From a candidate division TA06 bacterium DG_78 (GTDB lineage Bacteria; Hydrothermota; Tepidihabitantia; SM23-42): DNA of 19,719 bases. The stretch's first letter is position 1; each line of letters opens with the position of its first letter. This document shows, piece by piece, positions 6,649-12,263 of the stretch. The notes below the pieces were generated by a model that did no database searches, was not told the origin of the DNA, and saw only the letters and a list, made by a program, of their open reading frames with translations. The stretch covers positions 1-19,719 of the forward strand of contig LJNI01000020.1 of NCBI GenBank assembly GCA_001303225.1, read 5' to 3'. Position numbers and translations under genes: made by a program.

Positions 6649-8154
6649 ATGAACCGAAGAGAATTTATTAAATTCTTATTTGTTGGCGGAGCCAGTGCTT
6701 TATTTAATCGCAGCCTTAGCAAAAAATTACCTTTACTCGAAAAATTCAGAGCTTTACCAGAACCGCAGGTGAATACCTTTTCGTCTGAGATTATTCTCAA
6801 TAGCCGTAAGTCATACCATAGTGGCTATAGCGGAGCCCTCTCTGACCAAATACTGGCAAATGTTCTCTGGGCGGCTTCTAAGGCACCGATGATTGGTTCA
6901 AACCGCATCATTTATGTTGCCTTGCCTGATAATGTATACCGTTATGATTCAGTATTACATGATATCATAGTGCATCTTTCAGGGAACCACATGTCAGAAG
7001 CGAACCTCGCCTTCGAGGTGGGCGTGGCAAGTGATCTTTCAGAGGATGCTGGTACTGCCCTCCATTATGGACACCTTGCTGCAACATCCTTTTGGACAGA
7101 CACGAGCAATCAACCTTCGTGCTGTCCAAAAGAGAGTGCTCGAACCAATGCCACCAATACCTGGAATCCAGACCTGAGTATTCAGATGGTCAATTGCTAT
7201 GGTTTCATGGGAACGGTTAGTGGTATCACTTCGGAGTGTGTTGCTGTTTCTTCTGATGGGAGTTTGCCAGCTCCTTCAACTGATGGATCCATATTGTTAG
7301 AAAACGGGTTAGCTGATCTTCGTTATGGTAGCCAGTTCATAGATACAGAATTGAGTTTAGATGAAATATCTCAACTTGCCTGGGCGTCATACGGCAATAC
7401 ACCGCACACGACATCAAATGGTCGTGCTGGAATCACTGCGGCTTCGGCTATTGCGAGTTATTATTTGACAGGTCGTATTTATATTGTGCGTTCTGTAGGT
7501 GTTGAACGCTATCACATGCGTCTGCCGTCAGGACAACCGACAACCAGAGATCATCGGATTGAAAGGGTAACAGACGGAGACCGGAGACCAGACTTGAGGT
7601 CTGCAGTACCGCGTATACCACAGACTGCGCCCAATTATTTTGTGTACTGTGCGGCTACAGCGAGTCGGTATCAACTCCTTGAGGCAGGATATTGTGCAGC
7701 CAGTGCATTGCTCCAGTCGACCTCGATGGATTTACAGGGCTATTTCACTGCCGATTTCACATCCTCAGAACGAACTGCAATCATCAATGCACTCGGTATA
7801 CCTTCGACAGATTTGCCACTCGTAATTTTTTCAGGAGGACAACAACTCGTGGGTATGGGTGAGAGAGAAATCGATAGTGTCGTAGCGCTCGCTGTGTTTC
7901 CTAATCCATTCAAAGATAGAGCGTACATACGATATACCTTGAATTCACCAGCACATGTGCATTTATCTATCTATGATCAGTCAGGCAGACAGGTGAGAAA
8001 ATTGGTGAATACAACACAACCAAAGGGGAAGTTTACAGTAGCCTGGAATGGCACGGATACCCAGGGCAGACGATTGCCCGAAGGTAACTACTACTCTATT
8101 TTAAAAGCCGGTAAGAACGATTATCGACAGAAATTAATAAAGATAACGCAATAA
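6649..8154 (+). CDS. Tat-exported nitroreductase-like protein with C-terminal FlgD/T9SS-like Ig domain
   Basis: A 501-residue protein. Residues 1-20 (MNRREFIKFLFVGGASALFN) hold a twin-arginine NRREFIKF motif before a hydrophobic run, a Tat signal. Residues about 60-400 look like the nitroreductase/SagB flavin fold: LSLDEISQLAWASYGNTPH (236-253), GITAASAIASYYLTGRIYIV (261-280), and a late EAGYCAASALLQSTSMDLQGYFTADFTSSER region (345-375) followed by PLVIFSGG. Residues about 411-501 (VALAVFPNPFKDRAYIRYTL to the end) form a FlgD-like Ig domain of the type used as a T9SS sorting tail. FMN bound before export by Tat, then surface placement, is a reasonable inference. Flavin binding and substrate are unproven. 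ATG 6649 is chosen for its GGAGGA site. Confidence 0.78.
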   Translation: MNRREFIKFLFVGGASALFNRSLSKKLPLLEKFRALPEPQVNTFSSEIILNSRKSYHSGYSGALSDQILANVLWAASKAPMIGSNRIIYVALPDNVYRYDSVLHDIIVHLSGNHMSEANLAFEVGVASDLSEDAGTALHYGHLAATSFWTDTSNQPSCCPKESARTNATNTWNPDLSIQMVNCYGFMGTVSGITSECVAVSSDGSLPAPSTDGSILLENGLADLRYGSQFIDTELSLDEISQLAWASYGNTPHTTSNGRAGITAASAIASYYLTGRIYIVRSVGVERYHMRLPSGQPTTRDHRIERVTDGDRRPDLRSAVPRIPQTAPNYFVYCAATASRYQLLEAGYCAASALLQSTSMDLQGYFTADFTSSERTAIINALGIPSTDLPLVIFSGGQQLVGMGEREIDSVVALAVFPNPFKDRAYIRYTLNSPAHVHLSIYDQSGRQVRKLVNTTQPKGKFTVAWNGTDTQGRRLPEGNYYSILKAGKNDYRQKLIKITQ

Positions 8155-8180
8155 AAAAAGCCCCCGTATGGGGGCTTTTT
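8154..8180. terminator. Bidirectional intrinsic terminator
   Basis: AAAGCCCCCGTATGGGGGCTTT with A-run on the left and T-run on the right: a six- to eight-pair GC stem with a short loop. It sits between two convergent genes and can stop transcription from both. Confidence 0.9.
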
Positions 8181-8197
8181 GTTATGCGTCGTGCATA

Positions 8198-8407
8198 TTA
8201 CAATACACGTTCGACTTGTGAGGCTTTTTCCCCTTTAGGGGAGTTCGTAATTTCGAACTTGACCTTGTCGCCTTCTTGTAGCGAACGATAGCCATCACCG
8301 ACAAGATCTGTAAAGTGGACAAATACATCACCACTGCCATCTTCTTTTTCGATGAAGCCAAAGCCTTTTCTGCCATCAAACCATTTTACCATTCCATAGC
8401 TTGGCAT
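8198..8407 (-). CDS. csp: Cold-shock domain protein (CspA family)
   Basis: A 69-residue single cold-shock domain. RNP1 is KGFGFI at residues 14-19 and RNP2 is VFVHF at 28-32, both intact, with [12 protein letters not shown] at the start as in CspA/CspB. It binds single-stranded RNA and DNA as an RNA chaperone. It is monocistronic, with its own strong promoter and AAAGGAG ribosome site, and a leader of about 90 bases that can fold near the ribosome site. The convergent terminator at 8154-8180 ends its transcript. Confidence 0.96.
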   Translation of the reverse strand: MPSYGMVKWFDGRKGFGFIEKEDGSGDVFVHFTDLVGDGYRSLQEGDKVKFEITNSPKGEKASQVERVL

Positions 8408-8411
8408 ACAA

Positions 8412-8497
8412 TTTCTCCTTTCAAGTTAAACTTTTATTTATTAGATGGGTTGAGAATATGAATATTCTACAAAATCCTCCAACAAACTATTTAACTT
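8412..8497 (-). promoter_or_regulatory. Structured leader of the cold-shock gene
   Basis: The message would begin near 8497. Its first bases AAGTTAAA (complement of 8490-8497) can pair with TTTAACTT (complement of 8423-8430), eight pairs that end directly before the AAAGGAG ribosome site. Between them is a second stem, AGAATAT/ATATTCT, and an extra GGAGGA at about 8475. This could tune translation with temperature, as known for cold-shock leaders; here it is inferred from pairing only. Confidence 0.45.
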
Positions 8498-8503
8498 AAA
8501 TAT

Positions 8504-8531
8504 ATTATAACCAAATAAAGAACTTTGTCAA
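8504..8531 (-). promoter_or_regulatory. Promoter of the cold-shock gene
   Basis: Consensus TTGACA (8526-8531) and TATAAT (8504-8509) on the minus strand, 16 bases apart. Confidence 0.88.
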
Positions 8532-8558
8532 GGGTCTATATGGGTATCGTATGAGACA

Positions 8559-9239
8559 CTACTTAATCTCGCGTAGCCTTCTCGATTCCTTGATATCTTC
8601 AAGGGCATTATTTTTATCGATTGATCGAGCAGTAGACGCACCTATCACGGCTAATAGTCCACCGCCGATGAGTGCACCCGGCCCGGCGTACACCACTGCG
8701 AGTTCACCAAAGTGTTCTACTGAGAAACCAATCGCCAAGCCGATCAGTGCGCCAGGAATGATGCCTAAGAGACAGCCGCCTGTCGCGCCGAGTAAAAGAA
8801 CTCTGGTTGGATGCCTCATAGCATCTATTTCATCCTGTGTTATGGGAAATCCAATATCATCGTGTGTCACAACAGCCCATTCTGTTTCGAATTCTTCCCT
8901 AAACTTTTCCGTATATTCATACTTTTCAAAAAAATCACACAGTATCTCAACTGCCATAGGTTCTCTATTCACCGAAATATATTTTTTATCCTCAATTACA
9001 ATCTCAACTGCATATCCGATTGTAGAAGGAACATAGAATGTAGCAGATGTAAAATTTTCTATCCCCGGAAATAAATCATACTGTTCCCGCTCTTCAGGGT
9101 CGATCGTTTCACCTATGCGTTCGCTTATTACTATCGGCTGCTCGAGCTCATAGTCATGATAATCGTAATAGTGCACACCATAGGTACACTGTAATAACAA
9201 GGCTATCACTATACAACTTATGGATTTTTCAATCTTCAC
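8559..9239 (-). CDS. Hypothetical secreted or lipoprotein with glycine-zipper-like membrane hairpin
   Basis: A 226-residue protein, family not recognised. Residues 1-20 form a signal peptide, IVIALLLQC, with Cys18 as a possible lipid attachment site. A charged, Tyr/Glu-rich region (about 25-145) follows. Two glycine-rich hydrophobic stretches, about 147-172 (GATGGCLLGIIPGALIGLAIG) and 181-203 (AVVYAGPGALIGGGLLAVIG), look like a glycine-zipper pair that could insert in a membrane. The tail is charged. The GTG start is supported by GAGGAGG four bases ahead. Glycine-zipper proteins often sit in the outer membrane, but function here is unknown. Confidence 0.65.
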   Translation of the reverse strand: MKIEKSISCIVIALLLQCTYGVHYYDYHDYELEQPIVISERIGETIDPEEREQYDLFPGIENFTSATFYVPSTIGYAVEIVIEDKKYISVNREPMAVEILCDFFEKYEYTEKFREEFETEWAVVTHDDIGFPITQDEIDAMRHPTRVLLLGATGGCLLGIIPGALIGLAIGFSVEHFGELAVVYAGPGALIGGGLLAVIGASTARSIDKNNALEDIKESRRLREIK

Positions 9240-9334
9240 AATACCTCCTCGTGTAGTCGAATTTTAGTTTCAGATAAAAAGGGAGAATAGGTGAACTTAG
9301 TTGTCTAATTATATACAAAACGCTAACATAATCC

Positions 9335-9682
9335 CTAACACAGCAGCTCGTCTTTTGGGTTTCGTCTTTTCCGGTAATTAATTAATTCAAAACAACTTAT
9401 TACGATTAAAATCAGAGCTAAAGCCCATAGAATAATATGTCCGCGTAGAGGGATGTGGAGCCTGCCACTCACAAGCCAGAATAACAGAATTACTGCCCCA
9501 CATAGATTTATGGATACTGCTCCTCCTAAACCTAGTCCGACAATACCAGTCGGTTTGTGTGTGTATTCAATAAACAAAGCAATTGCGATTCCGATGAGCA
9601 CTGCACCCAAGATACTTGGGTAGAATGCATTGGCAACATCAGGTATTCCGAGATTGTGATACGACATTATTAGAATCAGCAA
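9335..9682 (-). CDS. Small conserved-looking membrane protein, possibly 5'-truncated
   Basis: About 110 residues with three to four membrane helices: NAFYPSILGAVLIGIAIALFIEY, a glycine-rich GLGLGGAVSINLCGAVILLFWLV, and HIILWALALILIVISCFEL. The glycine-rich centre and the following RGHIILW segment look conserved-protein-like, but I do not recognise a named family. The frame opens at TTG 9682, and the first ATG is at 9667; neither has a ribosome site. It overlaps the 3' end of the IPT/TIG-like gene by 44 bases in another frame, which suggests either coupling or a fusion junction that removed the original start. Confidence 0.5.
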   Translation of the reverse strand: MLILIMSYHNLGIPDVANAFYPSILGAVLIGIAIALFIEYTHKPTGIVGLGLGGAVSINLCGAVILLFWLVSGRLHIPLRGHIILWALALILIVISCFELINYRKRRNPKDELLC

Positions 9683-9899
9683 TGATATCCAGGTAGCCAG
9701 ATTTTAGAAGTTTCACTGTTAATGTTGGAAGATCGAAAAGCTGATCGCCATAAATGTGAACAGTGACCGTCTGTTCATTATTTATTCCATGATTGGGAAA
9801 AATATTCGCAATTTCTGGAGTCTGAGCGTATAGGGACAAAGTTCCTATAGAGAAAAGGTAAATTACCGAAAAGACAAAACGACAAAAAATCTTATTCAT
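9639..9899 (-). CDS. Secreted IPT/TIG-like protein, apparently truncated
   Basis: An 86-residue product. Residues 1-26 are a Sec signal peptide ending near LSLYAQ. The mature part, IANIFPNHGINNEQTVTVHIYGDQL then LTVKLLKSGYLDI, matches the start of an IPT/TIG Ig-like repeat, where P-N-x-G-x-N-N and a T-V-K-L strand are typical. The domain stops after roughly 55 residues at VVSQSRNT, about where the next strand (S-x-T-x-I) should follow, so the protein is probably cut short. A strong GAGGAGGAG ribosome site and a TTGATT-N16-TATACT promoter show the 5' end is intact. Confidence 0.6.
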   Translation of the reverse strand: MNKIFCRFVFSVIYLFSIGTLSLYAQTPEIANIFPNHGINNEQTVTVHIYGDQLFDLPTLTVKLLKSGYLDIIADSNNVVSQSRNT

Positions 9900-9951
9900 T
9901 TCTCCTCCTCTATACGAGTATCACGGGTATCATTTATAATTACTGTATTAT

Positions 9952-9979
9952 AGTATAGTAGCAGTGATTAGAAAATCAA
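9952..9979 (-). promoter_or_regulatory. Promoter of the IPT/TIG-like gene
   Basis: TTGATT (9974-9979), 16 bases, TATACT (9952-9957) on the minus strand, about 50 bases ahead of ATG 9899. Confidence 0.6.
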
Positions 9980-10319
9980 GATATCCTGCTGTAGCAGGTG
10001 TCAAATTTTCCTGATTGAATCGGGATGTTCACCAGTTGGTGGGGGTCAGAGGTTATAACTTAACCCCGCATCTATTCACTATTCAAGATTTGACCCCATG
10101 ACCAGATTTATTTTTGTGTAATCAAATCTTGTTTAATAGTGTTTGTATTATACAGCATGTCAATACATAAAAAGCCTACCCAATTCTGCAATTGCAAGAC
10201 CTGACTCCATAACATACACTTGGATGAATTTACCATTGTAATCATGTGTCGTTATCCTGATATCGAATTCCGTAAGGAATAATTTTTTCATAGGTGAGCC
10301 CACTGACATATTAATCCCA
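9980..10319. other. Gene-poor stretch with repeat D motifs
   Basis: No convincing gene. It holds a CCTGCT/AGCAGG mini-hairpin (about 9984-9997), an inverted D-like GGGGGTCAGAGG (about 10041-10052), motif D GATTTGACCCC at 10087-10097 and another D variant AAGACCTGACTCCAT at about 10196-10210. A 67-codon minus-strand frame (10160-10363) crosses the last D copy and looks like repeat rather than coding DNA. These D motifs mark the left border of the repeat-rich region. Confidence 0.5.
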
Positions 10320-10709
10320 TTACCCAGCTGCTGGTAAATCCCATGCGTTAAGTTGTTGCCCACAACTACACATCTTCTGGTACCACTTTATCTCAGCACC
10401 ACAATTTTTACATGACCATTCCTGCTTCTGGAACTGTAGCCACTTTTCTTTGCCATTTTTCTTGATGTATTCAAGATTGGACTTCATGGTCCAATGGTGT
10501 GGCCATTGATCATTCATAAATTCATGAAGTTCTGTGCATGGATAATCGCTGCAAAAGCAACAAAAATCAATATGCCTTTTCTGAGCACATTGTCTGAACT
10601 TACATTGCTTTGCCCAATCATGGACCTCGGTGCTACGACAGCCATCGCATGTTGGCTCTCCGCATGAAGCACAATAAAGACCACAAGGACCGTATTTTGA
10701 CTTCTTCAT
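10320..10709 (-). CDS. DUF3795-like cysteine-rich protein
   Basis: A 129-residue protein with 15 cysteines. The N-terminal part, GPCGLYCASCGEPTCDGC (Cys 9, 13, 16, 21, 24) then CKFRQCAQKRHIDFCCFCSDYPC (Cys 36, 41, 50, 51, 53, 58), matches DUF3795, a probable metal-binding domain. A C-terminal CxxC...CxC cluster (Cys 100, 103, 114, 116) looks like an added zinc ribbon. Function is unknown. ATG 10709 has no clear ribosome site and is only about 14 bases after the predicted start of a transcript from repeat A copy 2. It is a stand-alone gene. Confidence 0.82.
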   Translation of the reverse strand: MKKSKYGPCGLYCASCGEPTCDGCRSTEVHDWAKQCKFRQCAQKRHIDFCCFCSDYPCTELHEFMNDQWPHHWTMKSNLEYIKKNGKEKWLQFQKQEWSCKNCGAEIKWYQKMCSCGQQLNAWDLPAAG

Positions 10710-10729
10710 TTATTTAACCAATACAATAA

Positions 10730-10757
10730 ATTTTATTCCAAATCACTAGAAATTCAA
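10730..10757 (-). promoter_or_regulatory. Repeat A copy 2: promoter TTGAAT-N16-TAAAAT
   Basis: -35 TTGAAT (10752-10757) and -10 TAAAAT (10730-10735) on the minus strand, with GTGATTTGGA in the spacer as in the other copies. It would give the DUF3795 gene a very short leader. Confidence 0.6.
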
Positions 10758-10913
10758 ACCCTGTTTCACCAGATTCCTATATCGATATATGTGCATATGC
10801 ACAATTGTGCATATGTCGATATTCATTTGTGCCCCTTTTTCCATACCATCATTCTTCAAAGCCTGGTTCAGATATCTCATTTCTTCAATTCTGTTCACAA
10901 AAACTTTTTTCAT
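10746..10913 (-). CDS. Possible 55-residue small protein (doubtful)
   Basis: ATG 10913 opens a 55-codon frame beginning MKKVFVNRIEEMRYLNQALK and ending at a TAG that lies inside repeat A copy 2. The composition is protein-like, but there is no ribosome site, the centre is a 22-bp palindrome, and the only promoter nearby (10916-10943) would start transcription at the ATG itself. It may be a decayed gene or chance. Confidence 0.25.
   Translation of the reverse strand: MKKVFVNRIEEMRYLNQALKNDGMEKGAQMNIDICTIVHMHIYRYRNLVKQGLNF
10779..10822. repeat. Palindromic site (operator-like or hairpin)
   Basis: A perfect 22-bp palindrome CATATGCACAATTGTGCATATG (halves at 10794-10804 and 10805-10815), flanked by inverted ATATCGA (10779-10785) and TCGATAT (10816-10822). 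It lies about 37 bases upstream of the -35 box of the DUF3795 promoter. Confidence 0.7.
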
Positions 10914-10915
10914 AA

Positions 10916-10943
10916 TAAATAGTTTTTAATCCTGAAATTTCAA
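10916..10943 (-). promoter_or_regulatory. Degenerate repeat A copy (TTGAAA-N16-TATTTA)
   Basis: -35 TTGAAA (10938-10943) and -10 TATTTA (10916-10921) on the minus strand, joined directly to motif D (AAGACCTGACC, 10942-10952). The spacer keeps TTTC-G-GATT of repeat A but lacks the rest. Confidence 0.35.
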
Positions 10944-11049
10944 GACCTGACCTTACGCGCCGAAATCGTTATATCTATCACCGCAATCGTTTTTCCTGTC
11001 GACGTAATCAATCACGTTGTGAAACTACGACAGGTCGGTTTTGTACCGT
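10941..11049. repeat. Composite repeat D+B, copy 1
   Basis: Starts with D (CAAGACCTGACC, 10941-10952) and ends with the B terminus CTACGACAGGTCGGTTTT (11025-11042). Between them lie CAATCGTTTTT and GTAATCAATCACG. GACCTG at one end and CAGGTC at the other are inverted copies. It ends 11 bases before the stop of the next NTF2-like gene. Confidence 0.8.
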
Positions 11050-11059
11050 GGGTAGACCT

Positions 11060-11434
11060 CTAGTCATCAAACCAGGTTGCACCATCAAAATGGCAATAGA
11101 TAGATTCTCGATTGATCTTACCTTCACGCAATTCGACGATCGACGCACCCCGCACCGAGAATCTCTTGCTATTCTGCGTGCCTGTCTCGATCCACTCACA
11201 ACCCACCCAATCGCCATTGGCGAAGAGGGATTTGATCTCTAATTTCAAATCGGGGATACTGGCGAAGATGGTCCGCGCGCGGTCCTTTAACGCCTCTTTT
11301 CCATGGCAGACGTCCCCCACACAAACATCCTCAAACATACAGTCATCCGTGAAGAAGGAAGCTATCTTCTCCACGTCGGCAGACGACCATGCTGCAGCAA
11401 GGCCTTCTGCAATCCGTTCCACATCAGTTTGCAT
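11060..11434 (-). CDS. NTF2-like/SnoaL-like protein (ketosteroid-isomerase fold)
   Basis: A 124-residue protein: AEGLAAAWSSADVEKIASFFTDDCMFEDVCVGDVCHGKEALKD is the classic first half of the SnoaL-like fold, and GDWVGCEWIETGTQNSKRFSVRGASIVELREGKINRESIYCHF gives the later beta strands. Asp26-Asp27-region acids and aromatic residues line such pockets, but no reaction can be assigned. Its codons look more GC-rich than those of its neighbours, which hints at separate origin. AGGAGAAATCAAG precedes ATG 11434, and a repeat-C promoter lies just upstream. It is flanked on both sides by dispersed repeats. Confidence 0.85.
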   Translation of the reverse strand: MQTDVERIAEGLAAAWSSADVEKIASFFTDDCMFEDVCVGDVCHGKEALKDRARTIFASIPDLKLEIKSLFANGDWVGCEWIETGTQNSKRFSVRGASIVELREGKINRESIYCHFDGATWFDD

Positions 11435-11454
11435 CTTGATTTCTCCTTTATTTA

Positions 11455-11482
11455 ATTATAAATCTTACTTCTCCCTCCACAA
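11455..11482 (-). promoter_or_regulatory. Repeat C copy 1: promoter-like TTGTGG-N16-TATAAT
   Basis: TTGTGG (11477-11482) and TATAAT (11455-11460) on the minus strand, 16 apart. The block ATAAATCTTACTT (11458-11470) and the adjacent AACAAGCCATACACTCATT (11482-11500) recur at 19593-19605 and 19668-19686. Confidence 0.5.
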
Positions 11483-11529
11483 ACAAGCCATACACTCATT
11501 TTATCGTCTTTTGCCTTATGCTCAACGTA

Positions 11530-11622
11530 GAAATTTGACCCCATGGCCCTCAAAGTCAAACCATTGGTATCGAATCCGCCAAAAATTGTGGCGGATTGAG
11601 ATAACCTGACCCTATATGCCCC
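11530..11622. repeat. Paired D motifs around a hairpin
   Basis: AAATTTGACCCCATG (about 11530-11545) and AACCTGACCCTAT (about 11603-11615) enclose the stem AATCCGCC/GGCGGATT (11573-11580 and 11590-11597). No T-run follows, so it is not a convincing terminator. Confidence 0.6.
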
Positions 11623-11650
11623 CAGACAGTATAAACCTTAAATTACTTGC

Positions 11651-11917
11651 CTACATGACTCGGTTTACAACAATGATTGGATCGGCGGGTGGAGCTCCCA
11701 ATGCCTTTGTAACAATCTCCTTCACCACGTCTGCATTAGGTGCTTCCCAATCACAAATCCCCATGCCTTCCTCATTCACGTAGGTACCATTGTACTTGAC
11801 ATCCGGATATTCTTTGAGGATCTCTGAAAATTTTTTCTTAAAACCTTCCACCTGCTCAGAACCGATTTTAGGTAATCTGCCGTTTTCTGTAAAATGGAAC
11901 TCAATGACTTTTGCCAT
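11651..11917 (-). CDS. DUF4242-like small protein
   Basis: An 88-residue protein. The C-terminal half, YNGTYVNEEGMGICDWEAPNADVVKEIVTKALGAPPADPIIVV, follows the DUF4242/nickel-binding-like pattern: a strand with S/T-Y-V, a C-x-W/Y-E-A-P motif, a helix, and a closing P-A-D-x-I strand. The N-terminal part is a single strand and a helix. The upstream ATG at 11941 is rejected because AAGGAGGTGATAGCT sits directly before ATG 11917. It has its own TTGACA-N17-TATAGT promoter. Function is unknown; a ferredoxin-like ligand-binding fold is inferred. Confidence 0.65.
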   Translation of the reverse strand: MAKVIEFHFTENGRLPKIGSEQVEGFKKKFSEILKEYPDVKYNGTYVNEEGMGICDWEAPNADVVKEIVTKALGAPPADPIIVVNRVM

Positions 11918-11981
11918 AGCTATCACCTCCTTTTTGTTCATAATCTAAGGTGCAACTTCGTTATCATATTTAAAACAATAC

Positions 11982-12010
11982 ACTATATTTTAAATTCAAC
12001 ACAATGTCAA
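11982..12010 (-). promoter_or_regulatory. Promoter of the DUF4242-like gene
   Basis: TTGACA (12005-12010), 17 bases, TATAGT (11982-11987) on the minus strand. Confidence 0.7.
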
Positions 12011-12041
12011 TCCTCGTATCCTTCCTGGTGATGTAAAATGC

Positions 12042-12148
12042 TTAGATTTGACCTCATATCTCTATTCTATCACCGTACACCGTAATCGTTTTTTTCTATT
12101 GGTGTAATCAATCACGCAGTGAATCTACGACAGGTCGGTTTTAGTTCG
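12042..12148. repeat. Composite repeat D+B, copy 2
   Basis: D-type TTAGATTTGACCTCAT (12042-12057), then CGTAATCGTTTTT (12081-12093), GTAATCAATCACGCAGTGAA (12104-12123) and CTACGACAGGTCGGTTTT (12125-12142). The last two blocks are identical to those in the copy at 15384-15496. An inverted pair GGTGTA/TACACC can close a stem inside the element. Confidence 0.85.
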
Positions 12149-12188
12149 CATCAACATAATATGGCAGGGCTGTTTTGTTCCAATCGAC

Positions 12189-12216
12189 TTGAATTTCAAT
12201 AATGTTTCTGTATACT
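12189..12216 (+). promoter_or_regulatory. Promoter of the 618-residue secreted protein gene
   Basis: TTGAAT (12189-12194), 16 bases, TATACT (12211-12216), about 48 bases ahead of ATG 12264. A longer reading frame starts at this TTG, but it is the -35 box. Confidence 0.6.
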
Positions 12217-12263
12217 TTTACATGCGAAAGAAACATAATTTATCTCAAAATAGGGAGGCGAAC

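Noticed and set aside
10160..10363. A 67-codon minus-strand frame overlapping the end of the DUF3795 gene
   Set aside because: It contains a copy of motif D, lacks a ribosome site and shows no family pattern; it is more likely repeat sequence.
11573..11597. Hairpin AATCCGCC/GGCGGATT as terminator of the DUF4242-like gene
   Set aside because: No T-run follows on either strand; it looks like part of the D repeat unit.
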